The position numbers were made by a program, and so were the translations under genes. Below are positions 36,101 to 44,639 of a stretch of 64,000 bases of DNA, in pieces (position 1 is the first letter of the stretch; each line of letters starts with the position of its first letter). The notes beneath the pieces were generated by a model that was not told where the DNA came from, ran no database searches, and saw only the letters and a list, made by a program, of their open reading frames with translations. Source of the stretch: Rhabditoides inermis. Its lineage: Eukaryota > Nematoda > Chromadorea > Rhabditida > Rhabditidae. The stretch spans positions 439,001 through 503,000 of the forward strand of contig CAWZYM010000275.1 of the NCBI GenBank assembly GCA_963966185.1, read 5' to 3'.

Positions 36101-36496
36101 AACAATTGTTCCGTGACGCCAAAACAATTAAAATTGTCAAAAATAGGCCTCTGCCCCCTCTTTGAAAACAAGTGTGAATAAACAACCCATAGCGTTCCGA
36201 TAGGTGGAAGTAGTCATTTCAAAAAAAAAAAGACTCTTTGTGGGGCCGTTATGAGAACTCACAGCTACTGGTGTTGCAAATGGATGAAAACACCGAGTAA
36301 TCACTTATCTAATCACCAATACTTATTCCGGCAAAGATTATGGTTTCAGGTGCTTCCGATGTTCACGACGCTCGGCCCGCTTCTGATGTGCTTGATCGCA
36401 CTTCGGATCAAGCGGCGGAAGAAGGTGCAGATCGTGCACATGCTACAAACGGACATCAAAATGAACAAACAGTACAACCACAACCTCTGGAGCTGA
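24142..36496 (+). CDS. Nematode-type seven-helix chemoreceptor (Sra superfamily-like), 11 exons, 331 aa
   Basis: Predicted G-protein-coupled chemosensory receptor. Exons 24142-24201, 24425-24562, 24719-24781, 25148-25245, 27240-27333, 32627-32694, 34474-34602, 34972-35047, 35308-35364, 35411-35476 and 36350-36496 join in phase to exactly 996 nt; 331 aa is normal for the group. Seen: helix 1 (VLTVAFCCATLAANVTLTT); HSDCDVLIETEQCYTSR, like the DxCD...C...R of nematode receptors at helix 3; MSLERLLAMRFSTNYSQQGR, the ERxxA...Y motif; helix 5 (YLLMAGNVMTYINFYALYR); ERFNLAARTQASECRRV before helix 6; LPMFTTLGPLLMCLIALRI (helix 7) and a basic tail. I cannot fix the subfamily (Sra, Srab, Sre). A GTTGCAG lies one base before the ATG, a possible trans-splice site. 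Introns 4 and 5 (2.0 and 5.3 kb) are swollen by mobile elements. Intron 10 (35477-36349) shows nothing recognisable. Confidence 0.85.
25620..26430 (-). mobile_element. 3' fragment of a non-LTR reverse transcriptase in receptor intron 4
   Basis: On the minus strand, from about 26400: a catalytic VQYADDTVYVSQYLADG, KLNAEKCKVIQ, RYKYLGVAID, then the thumb (VYKTCIEPGLLYAAEGWFP, LERVNVHAARLVQHD) and a C-terminal part reached after a frameshift near 25860 (LHDYPVNELRRLWNALPEK), ending at a stop near 25627. Upstream palm motifs are absent, so it is 5'-truncated, as usual for such insertions. The sequence differs from the CR1-like family elsewhere in the window. Confidence 0.85.
26903..27217. mobile_element. 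Palindromic (fold-back) MITE, copy 1
   Basis: Two arms of about 105 bp, starting TATCTTTTAAAGGGACTAGC and ending with its complement, are inverted repeats of each other and contain CTCATGCATTTTATCAATCG; a loop of about 100 bp separates them. Two further copies occur at 32.8 and 41.5 kb. No coding capacity. The right end is 22 bp from receptor exon 5. Confidence 0.85.
28092..28236. repeat. Direct repeat A, beyond the 3' end of the CR1-like element
   Basis: It closely matches 31953-32103 in the same orientation, sharing TTAGTCTAGCCACTATCTCA, GACTATGATCATTTGTG, GGCCGGTGTGATCTCAT and CCCTGAACTCGTCTT. A 16-bp stretch present at the right copy is replaced here. Confidence 0.8.
28860..30180 (-). 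pseudogene. Reverse transcriptase of the CR1-like element, YADD changed to YADE
   Basis: Seen: IPKEKGATDPFKYRPISSTS (motif 1), QFGFVSRKSTELQM, VIYFDFAKAFDRVCHAKLLL (motif A), a damaged motif B/C region (STGTVLRPILFIIYSADLIP) and MYADEVKVY in place of YADD, which loses the second catalytic aspartate. The thumb follows in another frame: VLEYGTCVFNPHD, LERVQNYVKRLILGR, LHSLQQRRHVKDLVMFYKIL. The related fragment at 42.4 kb keeps YADD. Confidence 0.85.
30450..31110 (-). pseudogene. APE-type endonuclease domain of the CR1-like element
   Basis: It begins ALYFNRWSVVNKTTELATVV, where the family has N-A-R-S after the Asn, so the motif is altered. Then ML-SETWLKSKH (catalytic Glu), RRKGGGVALLVKS, VVGDINLPDLQWP (the GDxN motif), HIDRPTHRHEGTLDLLYS and GKSDHFAIAV (SDH). 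A frameshift near 30700-30750 splits it. Confidence 0.85.
31055..31940 (-). pseudogene. ORF1 protein of the CR1-like element, with frame disruptions
   Basis: It starts MKGGDKAAGFDPTTIDAADH, then a basic SRKRKADGSPRAPTPELLDE. The predicted coiled coil (ATRINAMALSLSAIQSKLSE, about 31700-31610) is in another frame, so two compensating shifts disrupt the middle. It then continues with ERLRSVVIANLPELFDDSAI, YRIGAFCRFDKTPRLVKVVM and EQRKNYYLLRKERDARRALG, which resembles the RNA-binding part of CR1/L2 ORF1 proteins. The function is inferred from position and layout. Confidence 0.7.
31953..32103. repeat. Direct repeat B, at the 5' end of the CR1-like element
   Basis: Copy of 28092-28236. It sits directly upstream of the ORF1 start (31940, minus strand), so it is probably the 5' untranslated/promoter region of the element family. 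Confidence 0.8.
32160..32515 (+). pseudogene. Reverse-transcriptase palm fragment of a second non-LTR family
   Basis: The plus strand reads YFDFLDFSKAYDLAQRRLNG (palm motif A). After a frame change it reads KCTLRAFEYYRLSTIPETQV and VRQGYVPANV (motif B region, normally GVRQG). It lacks fingers and YADD. It may belong to the same family as the 25.6-26.4 kb fragment, which starts at YADD, but the two do not overlap. Confidence 0.7.
32774..33074. mobile_element. Palindromic MITE, copy 2
   Basis: Arms start TATCTTTTAAAAAGGACTTC and end with the complement; each contains AGCTCATGCATTTTATCAAT. The centre carries its own short palindrome around ATATATAT. It is about 80 bp downstream of receptor exon 6. 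The loop differs from copy 1, but the arms are clearly the same family. Confidence 0.85.
33075..33710 (-). repeat. tRNA-derived SINE-like segment joined to MITE copy 2
   Basis: On the minus strand TAGTGTTGTGGTTAGCGATT (A box) and GAGTTCGATTCCGG (B box) lie about 44 nt apart at about 33358-33285. The segment continues to AACCAGCGCGGCAGCGCTGG, a short palindrome, near 33700. The same arrangement, inverted, is at 41028-41458. Relative to that copy, about 180 bp around a run of ten C residues (33390-33570) is extra. Confidence 0.7.
34018..34282. mobile_element. 265-bp MITE with about 55-bp terminal inverted repeats
   Basis: The left end ACATGGCTAGTGTTTAGGTT is matched by the complement at the right end, and similarity continues through GGAACTTGTACCGT with a few changes. 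I see no certain target duplication. It is in receptor intron 6 and encodes nothing. Confidence 0.75.
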
Positions 36497-36821
36497 GTCG
36501 ACGCGGAGCGTGTGGCTAACGCACGCTAGAATGCACACAGGACGCTTGCTTATCATACAGAGTTAGACGGAAAGTAGATAACACATAATGACTATATTCT
36601 TATATTTATATGAAAAGTTATCTAATGTTTTCATCATTATTCTTTTCCCGCGCTGTGCGGTCGATTCTATATAAAAAAAAACTGTGACTATCTTTCGTAT
36701 TCGTTTCATTCACTTCTTTACCGGCCTGACGAATTATTATTATATAACAAAAACTGTTTTTATTGGTGTTATAAGTTCAACTGTCGGTTCTCATACAAAA
36801 AAGTTTTCATATCGCGGCAGT

Positions 36822-37285
36822 CATGCAGTCTGATAGTTGAACTGCTTCCTTGCACTTTGCCAATAATCCTAATGGTTTATCGTCAACTGACTTTTTCACT
36901 CGTGGTCGACTGTGACTCGGAGGGGGCGTGGCCAAGGGGGCGTAGTCTAGGGGAGTGGACACAACTTTGACACCAAAACCGTACCAATACATTAGATTCT
37001 GGTAGTTGAACTGATTCCTAATACGTTGCCAATAATTCTAATGGTTGATCATCAACTGTTTTTTTTCACTCGTTCGTGGTCGACTGTGACTCGAAGTGGG
37101 CGTGGCCAAGAGGGCCTTGCCAAGGGGAGTGGACACAACTTTGACAAGAAAACCGTACAAATACAATAGATTCTGATAGTTGAACTGCTTTTTAACACGT
37201 TGCCAACAATCCTAATGGTTGATCATCGACTGACTTTTTTCTCTCGTTGTCGACTGTGACTCGAAGGGGGCGTGGCCAATTTCAT
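36822..37285. repeat. Tandem repeat, period about 170 bp, 2.7 copies
   Basis: Copies start near 36828, 37000 and 37172, each with GATAGTTGAACTG (or GGTAGTTGAACTG), TTGCCAA-AAT-CTAATGG, CGACTGTGACTCG and GGGCGTGGCCAA. The first copy begins about 330 bp after the receptor stop codon. Confidence 0.85.
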
Positions 37286-37302
37286 CTCTTGTTTTCAAAC
37301 AA

Positions 37303-37632
37303 TTGCTCTATAGGATTGTGAAAGAGTTAGGCAAACCTCATGACTTATTTTATGAATTGATCCTCTTTAATTCACCCCCACGCACCTGCCCAAGAGAAAA
37401 CATAGACAGAGATAGAAGGCGAGCATTCAAGGGCACAGACAGAGAAAGAATGCTTGTAGCGAAGTGGATAACGCGTCTCCCTCCGAAATGTCAACCGCGA
37501 AATGCAGTATTTATTTGTAGATATGGGGGAAGAGTGGGGAGAGCAGTGAGACGTTATGGCGAAGGGTCATCGAATACCCCGCATATGTTTCTGCCTATCT
37601 CTCAAAAATGGCTGAATCAAGGGGGCGTTTAG
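37303..37632 (+). other. Unassigned open frame, 109 codons, weak candidate
   Basis: It is open from an apparent start to a stop and rich in arginine, but I recognise no domain. It contains TAGCGAAGTGGATAACGCG, which resembles a tRNA A box, so part of it may derive from a tRNA-like repeat. It lies between two tandem repeats. I give it little weight as a gene. Confidence 0.15.
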
Positions 37633-37816
37633 TAGCAAAAAAGCAGAGAACGTGCTTTTCACTCACTCACAACACTTTCACACATTTGCCAGTAAATGAT
37701 GGTAGTGACTGTTTGGCAAGATCGGAAGGGGTCGAAAAGACATGACTTTTTAATGTCAGAGAGAGGGAAGGAGTCAGCCGCCCGTTCATTTGACCAGGGA
37801 AGAATCACTGAAATGA

Positions 37817-37839
37817 ATGAGAGAGAGAGAGAGAGAGAG

Positions 37840-37893
<54 letters not shown>
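37817..37893. repeat. GA microsatellite
   Basis: About 35 GA units with a few AAAG interruptions, directly upstream of the 157-bp satellite. Confidence 0.9.
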
Positions 37894-37957
37894 GAGAAAA
37901 AGAGGAGGCACCTTTTACTTGCACTTGCTCTGATTGACTCGAATGTGATCGCACCCA

Positions 37958-39866
37958 GAGTATAACTAACACAGTGGTTCCTTCTTATTCTGTCATCAAT
38001 TCTCTGATCTAGTTCGATCACGATTCGAACACATCTGGAAGGACATAGTTTTGCATAAATGGCATAATTAGCAGAACTGAAAAGTCACTATTCCCGGACA
38101 GCTTCTCTACGCTCTCTAGAGTATAACTAACACAGTGATTCCTTCTTATTCTGTCATTTCTCTGATCTAGTTCAATCACAATTCAAACACATCTGGAAGG
38201 ATATAGTTTTGCATAAATGTCATTATTAGCAGAACTGGGAAGTCACACTTCCCGGGCAGCTTCTCTACGCTCTCTAGAGTGGAACTAACACAGTGATTCC
38301 TTCTCATTCTGTTAATTTTCTGATCTAGTTCGACCACGATTCGAACACATCTGGAAGGAATTAGTTTTTGCATAAATGTCATAACTAGCGGAACTGGGAA
38401 GTCACAATTCCCGGACAGCTTTTTCACGGTCTCTAGAGTGGAACTAACACAATGATTCCTTCTCATTCTGTTAATTTTCTGATCTAGTTCGACCACGGCT
38501 CGAACACATCTGAAAGGAATCGGTTTTGCATAACTGTCATAATTAGCAGAACTGGGAAGTCACAACTCCCGGTCCCGGACAGCTTTTTCACGGTCTCTAG
38601 AGTAGAACTAACACAGTGATTCCTTCTCATTCTGTTAATTTTTTGATCTAGTTCGACCACGATTCGAACACATTTGGAAGGAATTAGTTTTGCAGAAATG
38701 TCATAATTAGCAGAACGGGGAAGTAACACTTTCCGGACAGCTTTTCTACGGTCTCTAGAGTAGAACTAACACAGTGATTCCTTCTTATTCTGTCAATTCT
38801 CTGATCTAAATCGATCACGATTCGAACACATCTGGAAATAATTAGTTTTGCATTAATGTCATAATTAGCAGAACTGGGAAGTCACAATTCCCGAACAGCT
38901 TCTCTACGCTCTCTAAAGTGGAACTAACACAGTGATTCCTACTCATTCTGTTAATTTTCTGATCTAGTTCGACCACGATTCGAACACATCTGGAAATAAT
39001 TAGTTTTGCATAAATGTCAAAGTTAGCAGAACGGAAAAGTAACACTTTCCGGACAGCTTTTCTACGCTCCCAAGAGTGGAACTGACACAGTGATTCCTTC
39101 TTTGTCTGTTAATTCTCTGATCTAGTTCGATCACGATTCGAACACATTTGAAAGAAATTAGTTTTGCATAATTGTCATAATTAGCAAAACTGGGAAGTCA
39201 CAACTCTCGGACAGCTTTTCTACGGTCTCTAGAGTGGAACTAACACAGTGATTCCTTCTCATTCTGTTAGTTTTCTGATCTAGTTCGACCACGATTCGAA
39301 CACATCTTGACGGAATCAATTTTGCATAATTGTCATAATTAGCAGAACTGGGAAGTCACAACTCCCGGAAAGCTTTTCTACGGTCTCTAGAGTAGAACTA
39401 ACACAGTAATTCCTTCTTGTTCTGTTATCTCTCAGATCTAGTTCGACCACGATTCGAACACATTTGAAAGAAATTAGTTTTGCATAATTGTCATAATTAG
39501 CAAAACTGGGAAGTCACAACTCTCGGACAGCTTTTCTACGGTCTCTAGAGTGGAACTAACACAGTGATTCCTTCTCATTCTGTTAGTTTTCTGATCTAGT
39601 TCGACCACGATTCGAACACATCTTGACGGAATCAATTTTGCATAATTGTCATAATTAGCAGAACTGGGAAGTCACAACTCCCGGAAAGCTTTTCTACGGT
39701 CTCTAGAGTAGAACTAACACAGTAATTCCTTCTTGTTCTGTTATCTCTCAGATCTAGTTCGACCACGATTCGAACACATTTGGAAGGAATTAGTTTTGCA
39801 GAAATGTCATAATTAGCAGAACGGGGAAGTAACATTTTCCGGACAGCTTCTGTACGCTTCCTAGAG
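37958..39866. repeat. 157-bp satellite, about 12 tandem copies
   Basis: Each copy has GAACTAACACAGTGATTCCT, GATCTAGTTCGACCACGATT, GAACACATCTGGAAGGAATT, GCAGAACTGGGAAGTCACA and CGGACAGCTTTTCTACG. The segment GTTCGACCACGATTCGAAC is an interrupted palindrome in nearly every copy. Two copies at 39121-39436 are duplicated as a 316-bp dimer at 39437-39752. The minus strand stays open in many copies, but stops and indels break any long frame. Confidence 0.92.
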
Positions 39867-40236
39867 TGGATCTTGGGCCTCTCCCGTTGGATCGACATCG
39901 ATTGAGTGGATAGTATGCCTGCACTTTATTGCCCTGTTTTGATGTAGCAATTTCACACCTCTGTGAAGACACATACTGTTACCATTGTAAATGATCTTGA
40001 AAACTTTTTCTAGAACTTTGTCACCATACGGAGTGAAATTCAATACATGCTGCTCGATCAAGTGAGCAAAACTAGAAAAAAATGAGACTGTGGCGGTCAA
40101 CGCCCAGTCGACAAACTGCGAAAGAGAAAGGATAAAGGTGATCAGGGAGTGAGAAAAGTTTCAAATTCCGAACACAGTCATGAATCTTTTATGAACTGGG
40201 CCTCTCCCGTTGGATCGACATCGATTGAGTGGATAG
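39867..40236 (-). repeat. Single inverted copy of the 323-bp repeat
   Basis: It contains GGGCCTCTCCCGTTGGATCG, CTGTTTTGATGTAGCAATTT, GAGTGAAATTCAATACATGC and CCCAGTCGACAAACTGCGA, the complement of the units at 42.8-44.3 kb. The segment TCTCCCGTTGGATCGACATC occurs at both ends of this copy (39880 and 40204), so slightly more than one unit is present. It joins the retroelement fragment at about 40237. Confidence 0.85.
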
Positions 40237-41027
40237 TCGACCTGGATTGGCCGAACCCATCCCATGCCACTTCCACTAGTCAGCCGTTCCTCGACATTCT
40301 CTCGCAGTTCGACATGAAGCAGCACATCGACAAACCCACTCATCGCCACGGCAACATTCTCGATCTGGTCTACTCCAATGATTGCGTCACCGCATGGTCT
40401 ATGACTGCTCCGCTCGCCACTTCTGACCACTTTGGAATCACTCTCACCACATCTATTCCGCGCATCACTCTCCCGACCACATGGAGGAGAGACTACGAGT
40501 CTGCCGACTACGACCGCATCTCTCGCTGTCTAGTCGCCGTCCCATGGGCGGATCTCTTCCGCACCGCGCCGTCAGCTGACGAGATGTACTCCACCTTTGT
40601 CGACGTCATCCACCAAGCGATCGATCGCTTCGTCCCCATGAAGAGAGCCTCTCCGAATGGCGTTCGAGTGCCCGCCTATCTCGCCAACATCACCTCCTAC
40701 CGCGAGCAGCTATTCCAAGAGTGGCTGGCCTTTCCAACCTCCACTCGGAAGGACAAGTCCAATAAGTGCGACGCAAAGTGTAAACGTTTGATCGCCAAGT
40801 ACACGCGTTCTGTCGAGCGTGCCATCGCCCGCAGCAATGACAAGAACCGCTTCTATAGGTACTGCAGCAGCTGACTCTCTTCTCGTCCGACTTCGTTCAT
40901 TTTCCGAGACAGCGACGGTCGCTCTGTCGTGAAGCATTCGGCCAAGGCCGCACTACTCTCCAGTGCGTTCTTCTCTGTCTTCACAGCCGATGACAACAAT
41001 CTGCCTGCTGTACCCACTAGCCCACCA
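40237..41027 (+). pseudogene. CR1-like endonuclease C-terminus and linker fragment
   Basis: It reads DLDWPNPSHATSTSQPFLD, then HIDKPTHRHGNILDLVYSND, ATSDHFGITL (SDH) and RITLPTTWRRDYESADYDRI, followed by the linker (KRLIAKYTRSVERAIARS). The N-terminal half of the endonuclease is missing. A stop at 40872 is followed by more linker in another frame (HSAKAALLSSAFFSVFTAD). It is the same family as 28.6-31.9 kb, in the opposite orientation. Confidence 0.88.
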
Positions 41028-41756
41028 TTACAACCAGCGCGGCAGCGCTGGTTGGTTTGTGTTAAGACTAGTTGCGCGCTAGAATCGGCAAAAGGCGACT
41101 GAACGAAAGGTCCCTTAGAATCTTTGGGAGAACAATGTGATGCTGATAGATGTTATCAGGATGTATGTTATCACCTGCCGTGCGCACAGTAGTGTTGTGG
41201 TTAGCGATTGCGCCCGTTGAGACACATTGCTCGAGTTCGATTCCGGCTGGCGGCCAACCTTTGTAATAAATGATTTTAAATAGAAATGACATTGGAATTG
41301 TATATTTTTTCATCAGCATTACCTAAACTCTTTTTTGCAAAATTTATACAATTTTGGGCTTAACAAGCTGGGTGAACTGTTGGATTTCTTTAAAAAAAAT
41401 GTTTTGTGGTTCATGTTAATGTAGATAGATTTATGAAATCCAATAAAAGTACATTCATTATCTTTTAAAAAGACTTCCGTAAGAGAAGAGTTTGTGTTAC
41501 TCAACGTAATGCAACAAAAGCTCATGCATTTTATCAATCGAAATAGTACACAAACCTGCTCCAATAGTTCAACAAGATATATATAATCGATCGGATACCG
41601 AAATCAATTTGCCGACGTACAACATTTGCTCGCATTAGTTTTTATTGCAGAAAGAGCAGGTTTGTTTACTAATTCGAATGATAAAATGTATGAGCTTTTG
41701 TTGCATTACGTTGAGTAACACAAACTCTTCTCTTACGGAAGTCCTTTTAAAAGATA
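41028..41756 (+). mobile_element. MITE-SINE composite inserted in the CR1-like fragment (MITE copy 3 at 41459-41756)
   Basis: It starts at the AACCAGCGCGGCAGCGCTGG palindrome, then the tRNA-like part (TAGTGTTGTGGTTAGCGATT at 41208, GAGTTCGATTCCGG at about 41255), then MITE copy 3. It is the inverted counterpart of 32774-33710. The linker of the retroelement resumes directly after it (41767, HVIWDLIEHWSTSYALTPDR), so it is younger than that fragment. Confidence 0.8.
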
Positions 41757-41757
41757 A

Positions 41758-42716
41758 TCTACGAGTGTGCCATACTTCGCACAACATGTGATCTGGGATT
41801 TGATCGAGCACTGGTCCACATCCTACGCTCTCACCCCAGATCGCATTCCCATGTTGTTCCTGAAGCGCGTATCTATCGCAGTCGCTGAACCACTCTCTCA
41901 GATTTTCAAATCAAGCATGTCTACAGGGGTCGTTCCTTCTCTTTGGAAGGCCTCTATAGTCACTCCGATCCCGAAGGAGAAGGGCGCCTCCGATCCACTC
42001 AAGTACAGGCCGATTTCGAACACGTGCTTCTCTTGCCGTGTCTTCGAGCGCATCCTCAAGGAGTCTTTGATGCAACACATCGCCGCTCGCTCAATTGTCC
42101 CTGCTGAGCAGTTCGGGTTCGTCTCCAGACGATCGACGGAACTGCAACTCTTGCAGTGTCTCGATCACTGGACTGCAGCAGTGGACGAGAAGCGCACAGT
42201 CGATGTCATCTACTTCGACTTCGCCAAAGCCTTCGACCGCGTCTCGCATTCTAAGCTCCTGTTGAAGCTCGAGTCGAACGGGTTCGCCCCTGCCATTGTC
42301 AATTGGATTCGCAACTACCTCCTTGGACGCACCTTTCGTGTACGAGTGAATGTCGACTACTCTCCATCATGTGATATCCTTTCTGGTGTTCCACAGGGAA
42401 CCGTCCTAGGCCCGGTGCTCTTCAATATCTACACGGCTGATCTGATCCCGCCATTGCGACAACACGCGACGTGCAGAGCTTACGCTGACGACGTCAAGGT
42501 CTAACGCTCTTTCGGACTACAGGACAATCGACTACCTCTGCAACAGGCTGTTGATCTTGTCAGTCAACGGTCTGTGACGTGGCAGCTCCCTCTCGCTGCT
42601 CACAAGACCAAAACCCTGTACATCGGCAAGAATAATCCACGGCACACCTACAGTATCAGCACCACTGCGATCGAAGGCGTCGACGAGGTTGTCGATCTGG
42701 GGTTCACCATAACCTA
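41758..42716 (+). pseudogene. CR1-like reverse transcriptase fragment with intact YADD
   Basis: It reads RIPMLFLKRVSIAVAEPL, IPKEKGASDPLKYRPISNTC, EQFGFVSRRSTELQLLQCLD, VIYFDFAKAFDRVSHSKLLL, SGVPQGTVLGPVLFNIYTAD and AYADDVKV. One frame is open from 41767 to 42504 and covers fingers and palm. After a stop at 42502-42504, the thumb start continues in another frame to IEGVDEVVDLGFTIT and is cut off at the 323-bp repeat. It is better preserved than the copy at 29-30 kb. Confidence 0.9.
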
Positions 42717-42744
42717 AGACCTACAATTCTCCAAACATTGCCGC

Positions 42745-44310
42745 TTTTTCTAGAACTCTGTTACCAAGCGGAGTGAAATTCGATACATGCTGTCGATACA
42801 CAATGGTAAACCGTAAGCGTTCCCACAGGGGTGTGAAATCGCTACATCAAAACAGGGCAATGAAGTGCATGTATACTATCCACTCAATCGATGTCGATCC
42901 AACGGGAGAGGCCCAGTTTATGAAAGATTCATGACTTTGTTCGGAATTTGAAACTTTTCTCACCTCTGATCTGATCACCTTTATCCTTTCTCTATCGCAG
43001 TTTGTCGACTGGGCGTTGACCGCCACAGTCTCATTTTTTTCTAATTTTGCTCACTTGCTCGAGCAGCATGTATCGAATTTCACTCCGTATGGTAACAGAG
43101 TTCTAGAAAGGGTTTGGAGATCATTCACAATGGTAAACAGTATGCGTCCCCACAGGGGTGTGAAATCGCTACATCAAAACAGGGCAATAAAGTTCATGCA
43201 TACTATCCACTCAATCGATGTCGATCTAACGGGAGAGGCTCAGTTTATAAAAGATTCATGACTTTGTTCGGAATTTGAGTTTTTTTTTGATCTCTTTTAT
43301 TCTTTCTCTCTCGCAGTTTGTCGACTGGGCGTTGACCGCCACAGTTTCATTTTTTTTCTAGTTTCGCTCACTTGCTCGAGCAGCATGTATCGAATTTCAC
43401 TCCGTATGGTAACAAAGTTCCAGTATGAGTTTTGAAAATCATACTACAATGGTAAACAGTATGCGTCCCCACAGGGGTGTGAAATCGCTACATCAAAACA
43501 GGGCAATGAAGTGCATGCATACTATCCACTCAATCGATGTCTATCCAACGGGAGAGGCCCAGTTTATGAAAGATTCATGACTTTGTTCGGAATTTGAAAT
43601 TTTTCTCACCTCTGATCACCTTTATCCTTTCTCTCTCGCAGTTTGTCGACTGGGCGTTGATCGCCACAGTCTCATTTTTTTCTAGTTTCGCTAACTTGCA
43701 TGAGCATCATGTATCGAATTTCACTCCGTATGGTAACAAAGTTCTAAAAAGAGTTTTTGAGATCATATACAATGGTAAACAGTAAGCGTTCCCACAGGGG
43801 TGTGAAATCGCTACATCAAAACAGGGCAATGAAGTGCATGTATACTATCCACTCAATCGATGTCGATCCAACGGGAGAGGCCCAGTTTATGAAAGATTCA
43901 TGACTTTGTTCGGAATTTGAAACTTTTCTCACCTCTGATCACCTTTATTCTTTCTCTCTCGCAGTTTGTCGACTAGGCGTTGACCGCCACAGTCTCATTT
44001 TTTTTCTAATTTCGCTCACTTGCTCGAGCAGCATGTACCGAATTTCACTCCGTATGGTAACAAAGTTCTAGAATGAGTTTTTGAGATCATTTACAATGGT
44101 AAACAGTAAGCGTCCCCACAGGGGTGTGAAATCGCTACATCAAAACAGGGCAATGAAGTGCATGCATACTATCAACTCAATCGATGTCGATCCAACGGAA
44201 GAGGCCCATTTTATAAAAGATTCATGACTGTGTTCGGAATTTGAAACTTTTCTCACTCTCTGATCACCTTTATCCTTTCTCTCTCGCAGTTTGTCGACTG
44301 GGCGTTGATC
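42745..44310 (+). repeat. 323-bp tandem repeat, about five copies
   Basis: The anchor TTTGTCGACTGGGCGTTGA recurs at 43001, 43317, 43642, 43965 and 44290, spacing 316-325 bp. Other constant parts are ACAGGGGTGTGAAATCGCTA, CATCAAAACAGGGCAATGAA and CAATCGATGTCGATCCAACG. The first 50 bp (42745-42795) are inverted relative to the rest. The last copy is cut at the minisatellite. The frames look loosely protein-like (HVSNFTPYGNKVLERV) but stops interrupt each unit. Confidence 0.9.
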
Positions 44311-44639
44311 GCCAGGTTCTAGCGCCAGAAATCTCAAACCGTTAGGTTCTGTTGGCGGATATCTCAAACCGTCAGGTTATGATGGCAGAGCTCTCAAACC
44401 GTCAGGTTCTGACGGTAAATATCTTAAACCGTCAGGTTCTAGCCGCAGAGATCTCAAACCGTCAGGTTCTACCGCCAGATATCACAAACCGTCAGGTTCT
44501 GTTGGCAGAGATCTCAAACCGCCAGGTTCTGTTGGTAGAGATCTCAAACCGTCAGGTTCTGTCGGTAGATATCTCAAACCGTCAGGTTCTAGCCGCAGAG
44601 ATCTCAAACCGTCAGGTTCTGTTGGCAGAATTCTCAAAC

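Noticed and set aside
37440..37520. tRNA-like sequence TAGCGAAGTGGATAACGCG
   Set aside because: It resembles an A box, but no B box follows at a suitable distance.
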